Shown: positions 1 to 9,406 of the stretch, piece after piece
How positions within the stretch are numbered: position 1 is the stretch's first letter
Layout: every line of letters begins with the position of its first letter
NCBI RefSeq assembly: GCF_009192995.1
Contig: NZ_SDID01000011.1
Span: forward strand, 1-64,000
DNA: 64,000 bases
From: Sulfurimonas indica
GTDB taxonomy: Bacteria > Campylobacterota > Campylobacteria > Campylobacterales > Sulfurimonadaceae
Direction of reading: 5' to 3'
Notes under the pieces: model-generated
What the model saw: the letters and a program-made list of their open reading frames with translations, nothing else
What the model was told of the DNA's origin: nothing
Database searches by the model: none
Made by a program: the position numbers and the translations under genes

Positions 1-51
1 TTTTACCTATATCAAATCTTAAAATATTAACAAACTAAACATAATCTTTGA

Positions 52-57
52 TATAAT
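52..57 (+). promoter_or_regulatory. -10 box of the tmRNA gene
   Basis: A perfect TATAAT lies 28 bases before the mature tmRNA 5' end. That fits a short 5' extension removed by RNase P. No convincing -35 hexamer is visible. Confidence 0.6.
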
Positions 58-85
58 TCTTTTGCTACATAATTGTAGTTATTTT

Positions 86-479
86 GGGGACGACATGGCT
101 TCGACTGGAGTCAATCGTCTGCGGTTGCATGTCGGACTGAGCAACTCCGTTACACGGCTCATCTTGCAATAAATGCAAACAATACAAATTATCGCCCAGC
201 TTTAGCAGTAGCTTAAGTTTTACCCCCTCTTAAAGAGGACGGGCTGCTTCACCTGTGGATTCTAAATAAGCAGGATTTTCTCAAAGAGAATGAAGAAGTA
301 TAACCCTTTATTTAGATATATCATGAGTCTGTCTCAGCTCATGACGAATAAAAGAGACTGGTCTTGTGTAGCTTTGCAGGTTGTGTGAAGCAAGATAAGA
401 ATAAACAACCTTTCTAAGCATGTAGACGCCGCAGATAGTTGGCTCTAGGACTCCGGTTCGATCCCGGACGTCTCCACCA
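86..479 (+). ncRNA. ssrA: Transfer-messenger RNA (tmRNA)
   Basis: One-piece tmRNA that rescues stalled ribosomes and tags the nascent protein. The 5' end GGGGACG pairs with CGTCTCC at 469-475, followed by an A discriminator and encoded CCA at 477-479. The T-arm GGTTCGATCC is visible near 455-464. The tag reading frame runs from the GCA resume codon at 175 to TAA at 214-216 and reads ANNTNYRPALAVA. Its AxAVA-like end is typical of a proteolysis tag, and the ANN start resembles other campylobacterotal tags. The mature boundaries are inferred from acceptor pairing. Confidence 0.97.
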
Positions 480-550
480 AATATTTTAACTTCCTCTTAA
501 ACTTTCATAATACTAACTAATAATAATCATAAATAAATTATCTCCTGTGT

Positions 551-556
551 TATAAT
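551..556 (+). promoter_or_regulatory. -10 box 6 nt before the gph ATG
   Basis: TATAAT ends only six bases before the ATG at 563. Transcription would start at or next to the start codon, and no Shine-Dalgarno sequence is present. This suggests a leaderless mRNA. Confidence 0.55.
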
Positions 557-562
557 CAACTT

Positions 563-1243
563 ATGAAATTTACAGATAAAGAATTACTCATTTTTGATTT
601 TGACGGTACTTTGATAGACAGTGTACCGGACTTGGCTGATGCACTCAATAAAATGCTTACACAGATAAACAAAGAACCTTTTGAGGAAGATACTATACGT
701 TATTGGGTAGGAAATGGTGCACAAACTTTAGTAAAAAGAGCTCTCTTAGGGAAAAATGACATATCCGATTTTCAAGAAGATACAGAATTTACTCAAGCCC
801 TCTCTCTTTTTCTCTCTTTGTATAAAGAGATGCTTTGTAATAAAACAGTTATGTATGATGGCGTGGCACAAACACTGCAAAAATTAAAAGCAGATGGATA
901 CAGACTCACAATTGTGACCAATAAACCCTATGATTTTATCGAACCAATTTTAGAAAGACTTGGTCTTTCAGGGCTCTTTGAACTATTACTTGGTGGAGAT
1001 TCACTGCCAGAGAAAAAACCATCACCACTTCCTCTTTTACATATTTGTGAAAAGTTAGCAGTTGCCAAGGAGCGAACTCTTATGATAGGTGATTCAAAAA
1101 ATGATATTTTAGCTGCAAAAAATGCGGGAGTTGAAAGTATTGCCGTGAGCTATGGATATAATTACGGTGAAGATATCCGCACTTATCACCCCTCCGCTGT
1201 TATTGATACATTTGCAGATTTGACAACACTTTTAGAGAAATAA
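563..1243 (+). CDS. gph: Phosphoglycolate phosphatase-like HAD hydrolase
   Basis: HAD-superfamily phosphatase of 226 residues, probably hydrolysing 2-phosphoglycolate in the cytoplasm. Motif I is DFDGTLIDS near residue 12, with both catalytic aspartates. A helical cap follows, then motif II (VTNKP), the conserved lysine (KKPSP) and motif III (GDSKNDILAA). Length and order match the Gph/PGP group, but HAD substrate specificity is hard to read from sequence. It is followed after 2 nt by the FAD oxidoreductase, so the two are probably co-transcribed. The ATG has no ribosome binding site and sits 6 nt after a -10 box. Confidence 0.85.
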   Translation: MKFTDKELLIFDFDGTLIDSVPDLADALNKMLTQINKEPFEEDTIRYWVGNGAQTLVKRALLGKNDISDFQEDTEFTQALSLFLSLYKEMLCNKTVMYDGVAQTLQKLKADGYRLTIVTNKPYDFIEPILERLGLSGLFELLLGGDSLPEKKPSPLPLLHICEKLAVAKERTLMIGDSKNDILAAKNAGVESIAVSYGYNYGEDIRTYHPSAVIDTFADLTTLLEK

Positions 1244-1245
1244 CA

Positions 1246-2667
1246 ATGTCAAAAGAGAACAAAGCAAAAATTGCCATTATTGGAGGAGGAATTGCCGGTG
1301 CTTCCGTTGCACTTTACCTTAGCGAGTTTCCTCTTGAGATTACACTTTTTGAAAAAAACAGTTCACTTGTAAGCGGCCCTCCAATGTGTCATCTTCACGC
1401 GGGAGGTAATCTCTATAGAGAGATAGATGATGCACAGTGCATAAAATTGCTCAAACAATCCATAGAGCTTTTGAGATTTTATCCTCACGCAATCGATTTT
1501 CGTCCTACTGTTATTGCCATACCCACAACAGATACAGGAGAACCATGTGAGCTTTTTTCAAGGCTTGAGAAACTCCAAAAGGAGTATGCATCTCTTATAC
1601 AAAAAGATGAAAGTAATAAAGTCCTTGGAGAGAGTGAAGAGTACTATAAGCTCTTTGGTAAAGAAGAAGTTGAAAAACTAAGAGAAGAAACAGTTAAAAA
1701 GCATCCTGAAACGTTGGATGACTGGCTTATTCCCATTGCCAAAAACCTTGATTTAACAAAGATAAAATTTCCTCTGATATTGGTACAGGAGTATGGGCTT
1801 AATGTTTTTCGTATTGCGGCAAACAGCTCATTAGCACTACAGAAAAAAGAGAATGTTACGCTTAAAACAAACACTTTTGTAAAAGAAATCATCAAAAAGA
1901 AAGACTCATTTATTATCGAAAATGAACGCTTTGATTATCTTATCAATGCTGCAGGATTTCAGAGTGGTGTTATTGATGATATGCTTGGTATCAAAAGAGA
2001 ACGTCTGGTTGAATTTAAAGCGGCTTATGTTACAAAATGGGAGACAAATGAAACAGTCTGGCCGGAAATCATCTTCTATGGGAAAAGAGGTACTCCAAAC
2101 GGCATGGCACAGTTTACCCCTTATCCAAACGGTTATTTTCAGCTCCATGGAATGACAAAAGAGATCACACTCTTTGAAGATGGTTTGGCAAAAAGCTCAA
2201 AACTCAGTGCACAACCAAAACTCGAATCTAAGTTTATAGAAAAGATTGATAAAGGCTGGAAATTTTCTGTGACAAAAGAGCGAACAACACGGGCAATTGA
2301 GCATATCTCAAAATTTATGCCGGCTTTTAAAGCATCAAAAGTCGCTTCCAAACCTCTTTATGGAGCACAGCAAATTCCGGGTGATGATGCTACACTTCGA
2401 GCTTCAGAAGTTTCCTTTGAAGGAGAACGATATGCACGTTGTGAAATTGTCAAGGCATCTTCCATTCTTACTATGGCTGATGCCATCACAAAAAAACTGA
2501 TTGATTTAAATATTTTAGATAAAGAGATGTATGGTAAAAGAGATTTTTCCACTGCAAAAAAAATAGAGAGTGAAACGATCACGAATTATGCTGAGAAGTT
2601 ATGCTTGGAGAGAGAATACCCAAAATCTTTGGCATCTGTAAATTATGGTGTTCGAGAGAGGATTTGA
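1246..2667 (+). CDS. FAD-dependent oxidoreductase of unknown substrate
   Basis: 473-residue flavoprotein. The N-terminal dinucleotide-binding motif IIGGGIAGASVALYL (residues 10-25) ends in an acidic residue (LFEKN), as in the DAO/GlpO-like FAD fold. A second FAD-contact segment, YLINAAGFQSG, lies around residue 230. There is no signal peptide or membrane segment. The substrate cannot be named: it is the general size of malate:quinone oxidoreductases but lacks features that would place it there. It starts 2 nt after gph. The last 22 bases and the stop lie inside the oppositely oriented tRNA-Val gene, so the C-terminal residues (NYGVRERI) are partly encoded by the complement of the tRNA. Confidence 0.75.
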   Translation: MSKENKAKIAIIGGGIAGASVALYLSEFPLEITLFEKNSSLVSGPPMCHLHAGGNLYREIDDAQCIKLLKQSIELLRFYPHAIDFRPTVIAIPTTDTGEPCELFSRLEKLQKEYASLIQKDESNKVLGESEEYYKLFGKEEVEKLREETVKKHPETLDDWLIPIAKNLDLTKIKFPLILVQEYGLNVFRIAANSSLALQKKENVTLKTNTFVKEIIKKKDSFIIENERFDYLINAAGFQSGVIDDMLGIKRERLVEFKAAYVTKWETNETVWPEIIFYGKRGTPNGMAQFTPYPNGYFQLHGMTKEITLFEDGLAKSSKLSAQPKLESKFIEKIDKGWKFSVTKERTTRAIEHISKFMPAFKASKVASKPLYGAQQIPGDDATLRASEVSFEGERYARCEIVKASSILTMADAITKKLIDLNILDKEMYGKRDFSTAKKIESETITNYAEKLCLEREYPKSLASVNYGVRERI

Positions 2668-2720
2668 ACCTCCGACCACTTCGATGTCAACGAAGTGCTC
2701 TACCCCTGAGCTACCCGAAC
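2646..2720 (-). tRNA. tRNA-Val (anticodon GAC)
   Basis: On the minus strand the acceptor stem GTTCGGG pairs with CTCGAAC. The anticodon stem-loop is CTTCG-TTGACAT-CGAAG, giving anticodon GAC (valine). The T-arm reads GGAGGTTCAAATCCTCT-like, and CCA is encoded at the 3' end (complement of 2646-2648). Its 3' end overlaps the stop of the convergent FAD oxidoreductase gene by 22 nt. Confidence 0.95.
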
Positions 2721-2857
2721 ATTGTTTAATGAGTGAAATTCTAGCACAAATTCCTTAAAGTAATTTTCTTTTTTAAAGATTTTTTCAATGACTATTTTCT
2801 TTTGAAAAATATTGCAATATTCTCAAAATTTTACTTTTAATTTAGGTATAGACGTAG

Positions 2858-2863
2858 TATAAT
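2858..2863 (+). promoter_or_regulatory. -10 box of pckA
   Basis: TATAAT lies 58 bases before the pckA ATG and gives a leader of about 50 nt. The rest of the stretch 2721-2921 is AT-rich with no other clear feature. Confidence 0.5.
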
Positions 2864-2921
2864 TTCACTCATAAGAAGATGCTTGAAAGTATCCATATAA
2901 ATATTACCCCGAAGGTAAAAC

Positions 2922-4508
2922 ATGAATGTAACAGAATTAGAAGATATTGGAATTAAAAATGTCGGTAAGGTTTTTCATAATCTTAGTTATGACGAGTTGA
3001 TTCAACATGAACTAGACAATGGTGAAGTAAAACTTACTAAAAAAGGTGCAACAGCAGTTGACACGGGAATCTTTACAGGAAGAAGTCCAAAAGACAAATA
3101 TTTTGTTTACCGCGATCCTTCAAACAAATATATCGCATGGGGTGATGTTAACCAAAAAGTAAGTGAAGAAGTATTCAATGAGCTTTTAGATGTAGCTCGT
3201 AATCAACTCTCTGGAAAGGATCTCTATGTAACAGATGTATTTTGTGGTTCATCTCCTGCATCAAAAAGATCGATCCGCTTTATTTCAGAAATTGCATGGC
3301 AATCACACTTTGTAAAAAATATGTTTATCCGTCCAACAGAAGCAGAACTTGAAGTGTTTAAATCAGACTTTACAGTACTTAATGCTTGTAAAGCAGTAGA
3401 TAAAAAGTGGAAAGAACATGGTCTTCACTCTGAAGTCTTTGTAATGTTTGACATTGAAAACAACATGGCTATCATCGGTGGTACTTGGTACGGCGGAGAG
3501 ATGAAAAAAGGTATCTTCTCTATGATGAACTACTGGCTACCATTAGAAGGTAAACTTGCTATGCACTGTTCTGCGAACGTTGGTAAAGAGGGTGATACAG
3601 CTCTTTTCTTTGGTCTTAGCGGAACAGGAAAAACAACACTCTCTACTGACCCGAACCGTGCACTTATCGGTGATGATGAGCATGGTTGGGATAACCATGG
3701 GGTATTTAACTTCGAGGGTGGATGTTATGCAAAAGTCATCAACCTAGATGGAAAAAGTGAGCCTGAAATCTATGGAGCGATTAAAAAAGGTGCCCTACTA
3801 GAAAATGTTGTTATGGATGATGACGGTGAAGTAGATTACGAGGATGGTTCTAAAACTGAAAATACTCGTGTATCTTATCCAATCGGGCATATTGAGAATC
3901 ATAAAGAAGACCTTATGGCAGGTCATCCACAAAACATTATCTTCTTAACGGCAGATGCTTTCGGTGTACTGCCACCGGTATCTAAACTTACACGTGAGCA
4001 GGCAATGTACTACTTCTTAAGTGGATATACTGCAAAAGTAGCAGGAACAGAGCGCGGAATCACAGAACCTGTTGCAACGTTCTCAGCATGTTTTGGAGAG
4101 GCTTTCTTACCACTGCATCCAACAGTTTATGCAAAACTTTTAGGTGAAAAGATTGACAAGCATGATGTAAGTGTCTACCTTGTAAACACAGGATGGACCG
4201 GTGGAAGATATGGTGTTGGTAAGCGTATGAGTATAAAAGATACACGTGCTTGTATCAATGCAATCCTTGATGGAACTATCAAAGAGAGTGAGTTTGGCAC
4301 TACAAAAACATTTGGTCTTCATGTACCAAAAACACTCGGAGATATCGATCCAGACATCCTTAACCCACGTAATGCATGGGAAGACAAAGAAGAGTTTGAT
4401 GCAACACGTGACAAACTTGCAAAGATGTTTATAGAAAACTTCAAAAAATACCAAGATGCAGAGAGTGAATTTGACTTCTCAGCAGCAGGACCAAAACTAG
4501 AGAAATAA
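2922..4508 (+). CDS. pckA: ATP-dependent phosphoenolpyruvate carboxykinase
   Basis: Interconverts oxaloacetate + ATP and PEP + CO2 + ADP in gluconeogenesis and anaplerosis. The 528-residue length is normal for the ATP-type enzyme. The kinase P-loop [11 protein letters not shown] lies near residue 233, followed by GDDEHGWDN, the metal-binding and kinase-2 segment. The N-terminal [14 protein letters not shown] is the oxaloacetate-binding arginine segment, and [12 protein letters not shown] is the late ATP-binding loop. The start is supported by a GAAGG-type ribosome binding site. It stands alone with its own promoter. Codon use is cleaner than in neighbouring genes, with stronger shadow frames suppressed, which suggests high expression (inference). 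Confidence 0.97.
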   Translation: MNVTELEDIGIKNVGKVFHNLSYDELIQHELDNGEVKLTKKGATAVDTGIFTGRSPKDKYFVYRDPSNKYIAWGDVNQKVSEEVFNELLDVARNQLSGKDLYVTDVFCGSSPASKRSIRFISEIAWQSHFVKNMFIRPTEAELEVFKSDFTVLNACKAVDKKWKEHGLHSEVFVMFDIENNMAIIGGTWYGGEMKKGIFSMMNYWLPLEGKLAMHCSANVGKEGDTALFFGLSGTGKTTLSTDPNRALIGDDEHGWDNHGVFNFEGGCYAKVINLDGKSEPEIYGAIKKGALLENVVMDDDGEVDYEDGSKTENTRVSYPIGHIENHKEDLMAGHPQNIIFLTADAFGVLPPVSKLTREQAMYYFLSGYTAKVAGTERGITEPVATFSACFGEAFLPLHPTVYAKLLGEKIDKHDVSVYLVNTGWTGGRYGVGKRMSIKDTRACINAILDGTIKESEFGTTKTFGLHVPKTLGDIDPDILNPRNAWEDKEEFDATRDKLAKMFIENFKKYQDAESEFDFSAAGPKLEK

Positions 4509-4516
4509 TTTTCTCT
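4499..4516. terminator. Hairpin between pckA and the DedA gene
   Basis: AGAGAAA-TAAT-TTTCTCT, a perfect 7-bp stem spanning the pckA stop codon. It sits between convergent genes and could act in both directions, although the T-tract is poor. Confidence 0.4.
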
Positions 4517-4525
4517 GGTTTACCC

Positions 4526-5095
4526 TTACTTTTTCACCTTTTTCTTCGTAGCTTTTTCCAAATAAAACCAAACACTCCCACCGATTACAAGTAAAATCAC
4601 AGGTGCAAGCCATTTGTTTTCACTGATATAAATAGCAAAAGACTTCAGAGCCGCTCCAAAATAGTAACTAGAAAGCCCAAAAGCAAGCGCCCAAATAGCT
4701 GCTGCAAAAACATTTAAAATCGCAAACTTTTTAAAGTCATACTTTGTAAGTGCAATGGCAATCGGTACTACAGTTTTCAAACCATAGATAAACTTCTGAA
4801 TAAAAATCACCCAGTCACCATGTTTTTTCATCAACATATGCGAAAGTGCCAACTTTCTTCTGTGTTTACGCAGCCCTTTCATCATCATAGATTTCTGATA
4901 ACGTGTCAGCCAAAAAAGCATGATATCTCCCAGAGCGTTACCGGCAAATGCGATAGCTATTGAAGTTGTTAAATCCATCTTTCCCATAAAACTAAGCACT
5001 CCGGCAGCCACAAGCCCGATAAATCCACCACCAAGTGAGTAGATAAAAAGACCTATATATCCGTAGGTTACCAAGTTGCTAAATGTATCTTCCAT
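4526..5095 (-). CDS. DedA family membrane protein
   Basis: About 189-residue integral membrane protein of the DedA/SNARE-associated (VTT) family, a group linked to lipid scrambling or flippase activity and membrane homeostasis. Visible are an early glycine-rich segment (SLGGGFIGLVAAGVLS), the FAGNALGDIMLFWLTR region, the GDWVIFIQKFIYGLKTVVPIAIA segment with the family's conserved basic residue, and a C-terminal helix before a lysine-rich tail. The ORF extends to 5119 only through a TTG codon. The ATG at 5095 (MEDTFSNLV) is the likelier start, with AAGGA upstream. It lies 33 nt after uvrB and may be transcribed with it. Confidence 0.85.
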   Translation of the reverse strand: MEDTFSNLVTYGYIGLFIYSLGGGFIGLVAAGVLSFMGKMDLTTSIAIAFAGNALGDIMLFWLTRYQKSMMMKGLRKHRRKLALSHMLMKKHGDWVIFIQKFIYGLKTVVPIAIALTKYDFKKFAILNVFAAAIWALAFGLSSYYFGAALKSFAIYISENKWLAPVILLVIGGSVWFYLEKATKKKVKK

Positions 5096-5128
5096 TCCTG
5101 TTATATCCTTATTTTTCAATCTGCTCTT

Positions 5129-7111
5129 TTACAGTTTTTTTATTTTTTTTATTTCATCACGAAGTCGTGCTGCCTCTTCAAAATTAAGCTCCTTGGCTGC
5201 TGCTTTCATCTTTAATGACAACTCTTTTACAAGTGCCTTTTTCTCTGATGCCGGCATTTTATCCATTTTTTTATGTTTTTCATAGAGTCCGCCTGCATCT
5301 TCAATCTTCAGATTTTCATCAAGTGTACGTTTCGTTGTCTTAGGCATAATACCATGCTCTTTATTAAATGCTTCTTGTAATTCTCGACGCTTTTTCGTTA
5401 TCTCAATAGCACGCTCCATTGAGCCCGTCATCTTGTTTGCATACAAAATCACCCGACCATTCTCATTTCTTGCAGCTCGTCCAATAGTCTGAATCAGTGC
5501 TGTTTCACTCCGCAAAAAGCCCTCTTTATCCGCATCTAAAATCCCAACTAAACTCACTTCCGGAATATCCAAACCCTCACGCAGAAGGTTAATTCCAATA
5601 AGCACATCAAACTCTCCCTGACGTAAAGCTCGTATGATTTGATTTCTCTCTATGGTATCGATATCTGAGTGCATATACTGCACTTTGATGCCTAAATCTG
5701 CCAAGTATTTTGTCAAAGCCTCTGCCATCTTTTTGGTCAGCACCGTTAAAAGTACCCGCTCATCTTTTGCAACTATCTTTTTGATCTCATCATGGATGTC
5801 TTCAACCTGATTATCTACAGGTTTTACTTCAATGATAGGATCAAGCAGTCCGGTCGGACGAATAATCTGCTCTGCTTTTACAGCGCTTCTCTCTAACTCA
5901 TACTCATTTGGTGTAGCAGAGACAAAAAGATAATGTGGTGCTTTTTCGATGTACTCTTCAAGTTTTAAAGGACGGTTATCAAGTGCTGAAGGCAGACGAA
6001 AGCCATAATCAACAAGTACCTCTTTTCTAGCTCTGTCTCCTGCATACATCCCGCGAAACTGTGGCAATGATACGTGCGACTCATCAACAATTATCAGATA
6101 ATCTTTATGTCGCACTTCAAAATAATCCAGTAGTGTAAAAGGAGCCTCTCCCGGCTTTTTGTTGGTTAACAGTCTGGAATAGTTCTCAATCCCTTTACAC
6201 ATTCCCGTAGTTTGGAGCATCTCTAAGTCAAACTCAACACGTTGCTTGAGACGCTGATATTCTACAAGTTTTCCCTCTTTTTGAAAATATGCAAGCCGCT
6301 CATCAAGTTCATCTTCTATACGTTTGATTGCTACTGCCATCTTCTCTTTTGAGACGGTAAACTGACTTGTTGAGTAGATAGTGAACTTTTTATGATCTTC
6401 AAGTCGTTTATTATCTATCACATCAAAGGTATAAATCGCTTCTATCTCATCCCCAAAAAACTCTATACGAATCGCCTCTTGTTCAAAATATGGCGGATAG
6501 ATATCAATGCTCTCACCATTGACACGGATGTGCCCACTGTCAAAATAACTATCATTTCGTGAGTAACCCATCTCTACAAGTCGAAGCAGTAGTTTTTTCT
6601 GTCCTATCTCATCACCGACTGCTACAGACTGTACCATACTTTGATACTCCTGGGGATCTCCCAAACCATAGTTTGCAGAAACTGAAGCAATGACAATAAC
6701 ATCATCGTAGCTAAGCAGGTTCGCCGTAGCTGAGAGTCTCAGACGCTCCAGTTCATCATTGATAGCTGAATCTTTTTCAATGAAAAGATCCTGACGTGGA
6801 ATGTAAGCTTCAGGCTGATAGTAGTCATAGTAGGAGACAAAATACTCCACATGATTGTTTGGAAAGAACTGACGAAACTCAGAGTAAAGCTGTGCTGCGA
6901 GTGTTTTATTATGCGTCATAATAATGGTTGGCAGTTTCGTTTTTTCAATGACACGCGCCATCGTATGTGTTTTACCAGAGCCTGTTACACCTTCAAGTGT
7001 CTGGTAACGATTCCCATCAAGGATACTTTGACTTAGTTTTTCTATGGCTTGTGGCTGATCACCTGCTGGCTCGTAGGGTGAAACCACTTCAAAATTTATA
7101 TCTTTTTTCAT
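5129..7111 (-). CDS. uvrB: UvrABC system protein B
   Basis: Damage-verification helicase of nucleotide excision repair, working with UvrA and UvrC. The 660-residue length is standard. It has Walker [13 protein letters not shown] near residue 40, the beta-hairpin segment [12 protein letters not shown] that inserts between DNA strands, the DESH box, helicase motif VI IGRAARN, and a C-terminal UVR domain ([15 protein letters not shown]) that contacts UvrC. The ATG has no Shine-Dalgarno sequence and lies 7 nt after a -10 box. No LexA-like operator was recognised in the 83-bp divergent spacer. Confidence 0.98.
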   Translation of the reverse strand: MKKDINFEVVSPYEPAGDQPQAIEKLSQSILDGNRYQTLEGVTGSGKTHTMARVIEKTKLPTIIMTHNKTLAAQLYSEFRQFFPNNHVEYFVSYYDYYQPEAYIPRQDLFIEKDSAINDELERLRLSATANLLSYDDVIVIASVSANYGLGDPQEYQSMVQSVAVGDEIGQKKLLLRLVEMGYSRNDSYFDSGHIRVNGESIDIYPPYFEQEAIRIEFFGDEIEAIYTFDVIDNKRLEDHKKFTIYSTSQFTVSKEKMAVAIKRIEDELDERLAYFQKEGKLVEYQRLKQRVEFDLEMLQTTGMCKGIENYSRLLTNKKPGEAPFTLLDYFEVRHKDYLIIVDESHVSLPQFRGMYAGDRARKEVLVDYGFRLPSALDNRPLKLEEYIEKAPHYLFVSATPNEYELERSAVKAEQIIRPTGLLDPIIEVKPVDNQVEDIHDEIKKIVAKDERVLLTVLTKKMAEALTKYLADLGIKVQYMHSDIDTIERNQIIRALRQGEFDVLIGINLLREGLDIPEVSLVGILDADKEGFLRSETALIQTIGRAARNENGRVILYANKMTGSMERAIEITKKRRELQEAFNKEHGIMPKTTKRTLDENLKIEDAGGLYEKHKKMDKMPASEKKALVKELSLKMKAAAKELNFEEAARLRDEIKKIKKL

Positions 7112-7118
7112 TGATAAA

Positions 7119-7124
7119 ATTATA
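7119..7124 (-). promoter_or_regulatory. -10 box 7 nt before the uvrB ATG
   Basis: Minus-strand TATAAT followed by seven bases and then the uvrB ATG. This is consistent with a leaderless transcript. Confidence 0.5.
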
Positions 7125-7194
7125 GCTTTTTATAGTCAATAACAAAGCAGGTAACAAAACTATGTTATGATATAAAAAACAAAAAGGTATAGGT

Positions 7195-8799
7195 ATGCAC
7201 ATTTTTCATTGGCTTGTTCTTTGTGCTCTCTTTTCTACAACACTCTTTTCATCCATTTCTTTACAGCTCAACGATAAAGAAAAGACTTGGTTAGAACAAC
7301 ACAAGATGATAAAACATACCGGTGACCCGGATTGGTTGCCTTTTGAAGCTTTTACACAAAAGGGCGAATATATTGGTATTATTTCTGATGGTCTCAATGT
7401 AATAGAGGCCAATACCGGTCTCAAGTTCAAAGTACTTCCATCTACATCATGGAACGAGTCACTTGAAATGCTCAAAAGTGGAAAAGTTGATATGCTAACG
7501 GAGACAACAGACTCTTACCTCCGCAAAAACTATCTCTTTACAAAAGCGTTCTTATCAAACTCCATTGTCATTATCATGCGTACACGAAGCTCTTACATCG
7601 ACAATATCGAACAGTTGAGAGATAAAAAAATAGTCATGATAAAAGATTATGGTTATGTCCACAAGATTGAAGAGAAATATAAAAACATCCACTTTTATAA
7701 AGTCAGAAATATTCAAGAAGGACTTGAAGCCATAGCCACTGGAAAATATGATGTTATGCTTGTAACTATGGCTCTTGGTTCCTACGCTATTCATGCAATG
7801 CAACTCTCCAATGTACAGATAGTCGGAAAAACCGAATTTACTACACAGGTTGGATTTGCAATCAATCCAAAAGACAAACCTCTCGTGGGAATTTTAAATA
7901 AAGCATTTGACTCTCTTGATGAGCCGACAAAGCAAGCGATTCTCAGTAATTGGATTACACATAAATATGTAGAGAAAATTGACTATAAAATGATTTGGCA
8001 GGTAGCCATTATATCTTTTTTAATAGTTACCGCTGTTTTACTTTGGACACTGAGACTTAAACGAGAAATACGACGAAGAATAAAACTTGAAAAAGAGAAT
8101 CAAGAGATGCTCGTACAACAAGCAAAACATGCAGTTCTTGGAGAGATGATGGATGCAGTTGCTCACCAGTGGAAACAACCGCTCAATGCCATTACGATGC
8201 TCAATGAACTTCTTATTTTAGAAGAAAAAGACGGCTTCGTGTCCGATAAATATCTCAAGCAGTATAAAAAGGATATGGATATTCAGATAAACCATCTCTT
8301 GACAACACTCAGTGAATTTCGCTCTTTTTTCAGGCCGGACAAAGAGCCAGAAAAGGTAAAGCTGCGTGATCTTATAGCATCAGTAGAACTTCTTGTAAAA
8401 GATGAACTTATGAAAGACTCCATCATACTTTCTGTTCACTGCGATCCAGAGATCTCAATAAAAGTAATAAAAAATGAGTTTAAACACATCTTACTCAATC
8501 TTATTAGCAACTCAAAAGATGCTTTTATAGAAAACGATATAAAAGAGAGAAAAATTTCTATTACTGTAACACAAAATGAAGATGAAACAATTATTGAATT
8601 TCGTGACAATGCAGGAGGTATTCCCAAGAAGATTCTACCACATATTTTTGAAGCAAATGTAACATCAAAACCAGAAGGAAAAGGAAGTGGGATAGGTCTT
8701 TATATGAGTAAGCAGATTGCAGAGAAAATGTCTGCAAAATTACATGTGCAAAACATTGCAAAAGGTGCAATGTTTACACTCATTATGAAAAATAATTAA
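7195..8799 (+). CDS. Sensor histidine kinase with periplasmic solute-binding domain
   Basis: 534-residue membrane sensor. A signal segment (residues 1-20) is followed by a SBP_bac_3-like periplasmic domain of about 240 residues, as in BvgS and amino-acid binding proteins. A single transmembrane helix lies near 266-286, and a short coiled coil leads to the kinase. The phospho-acceptor is H324 in AHQWKQPLN, a form common in Campylobacterota. The N box LLNLISNSKDAF and the G boxes FRDNAGGIP and GKGSGIGLY are intact. No response regulator is adjacent, so its partner is unknown. The stop abuts the stop of the convergent outer-membrane gene with no spacer. Confidence 0.9.
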   Translation: MHIFHWLVLCALFSTTLFSSISLQLNDKEKTWLEQHKMIKHTGDPDWLPFEAFTQKGEYIGIISDGLNVIEANTGLKFKVLPSTSWNESLEMLKSGKVDMLTETTDSYLRKNYLFTKAFLSNSIVIIMRTRSSYIDNIEQLRDKKIVMIKDYGYVHKIEEKYKNIHFYKVRNIQEGLEAIATGKYDVMLVTMALGSYAIHAMQLSNVQIVGKTEFTTQVGFAINPKDKPLVGILNKAFDSLDEPTKQAILSNWITHKYVEKIDYKMIWQVAIISFLIVTAVLLWTLRLKREIRRRIKLEKENQEMLVQQAKHAVLGEMMDAVAHQWKQPLNAITMLNELLILEEKDGFVSDKYLKQYKKDMDIQINHLLTTLSEFRSFFRPDKEPEKVKLRDLIASVELLVKDELMKDSIILSVHCDPEISIKVIKNEFKHILLNLISNSKDAFIENDIKERKISITVTQNEDETIIEFRDNAGGIPKKILPHIFEANVTSKPEGKGSGIGLYMSKQIAEKMSAKLHVQNIAKGAMFTLIMKNN

Positions 8800-9372
8800 T
8801 TAATCCATCTGCCATTTAAGGATGATACTTGCATATGCAGTTGTTAATGAACTGAAATCATATGTATATGCACCCTGTGTTACTTTTTTATCAAGACTCA
8901 TATATCTAGCACCTACTTCCAGATCTATCAGCTCTGTCGCATGGATATTAAAGCCAGCATCTGCTCCAAGATATCCTGTACTTGTATCTACCGAAGGCTG
9001 TGTACCATTTGTAGCAACTTTCATATATGCTTTTCCTGCATTTGCACCCAAGAAAAAGTTAGCACGCTTTGTAAAATTAAACTTGTATTGGAACTCTCCA
9101 CCAATTGTATTTAATTTGTTGAAGTCTTTTGCATCATAATATCTTGCACTCAAAAAAATTCTAAAATTTTCAGATTCAGCACCAAGTTTAAGCCCTACAT
9201 TACCAAATCCATTTTTTTGAATCTTTACGCTTCCAGCACCTGCAGTTTCAACATTAATATTGCTATATCCACCTTCTATACCAAAAAGTGAATTATATTC
9301 ATCCGCCATTGATAGTGCTGGTATACTTAGTAAAGTTAAAGCTAAAGCTGCTTTAGTCAATCTATTTTTCAT
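8800..9372 (-). CDS. Outer-membrane beta-barrel protein
   Basis: 190 residues with a clear signal peptide (KAALALTLLSIPALSMA) cut near residue 23. It contains alternating amphipathic strands with a glycine/aromatic pattern and ends in an ILKWQMD strand. This matches small eight-stranded OmpA/OmpW/porin-like barrels, but no specific family can be named. An AGGAAA ribosome binding site precedes the ATG. Confidence 0.75.
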   Translation of the reverse strand: MKNRLTKAALALTLLSIPALSMADEYNSLFGIEGGYSNINVETAGAGSVKIQKNGFGNVGLKLGAESENFRIFLSARYYDAKDFNKLNTIGGEFQYKFNFTKRANFFLGANAGKAYMKVATNGTQPSVDTSTGYLGADAGFNIHATELIDLEVGARYMSLDKKVTQGAYTYDFSSLTTAYASIILKWQMD

Positions 9373-9406
9373 GTAGATTTCCTTTTTTTAATTTTATTTA
9401 TTATAC

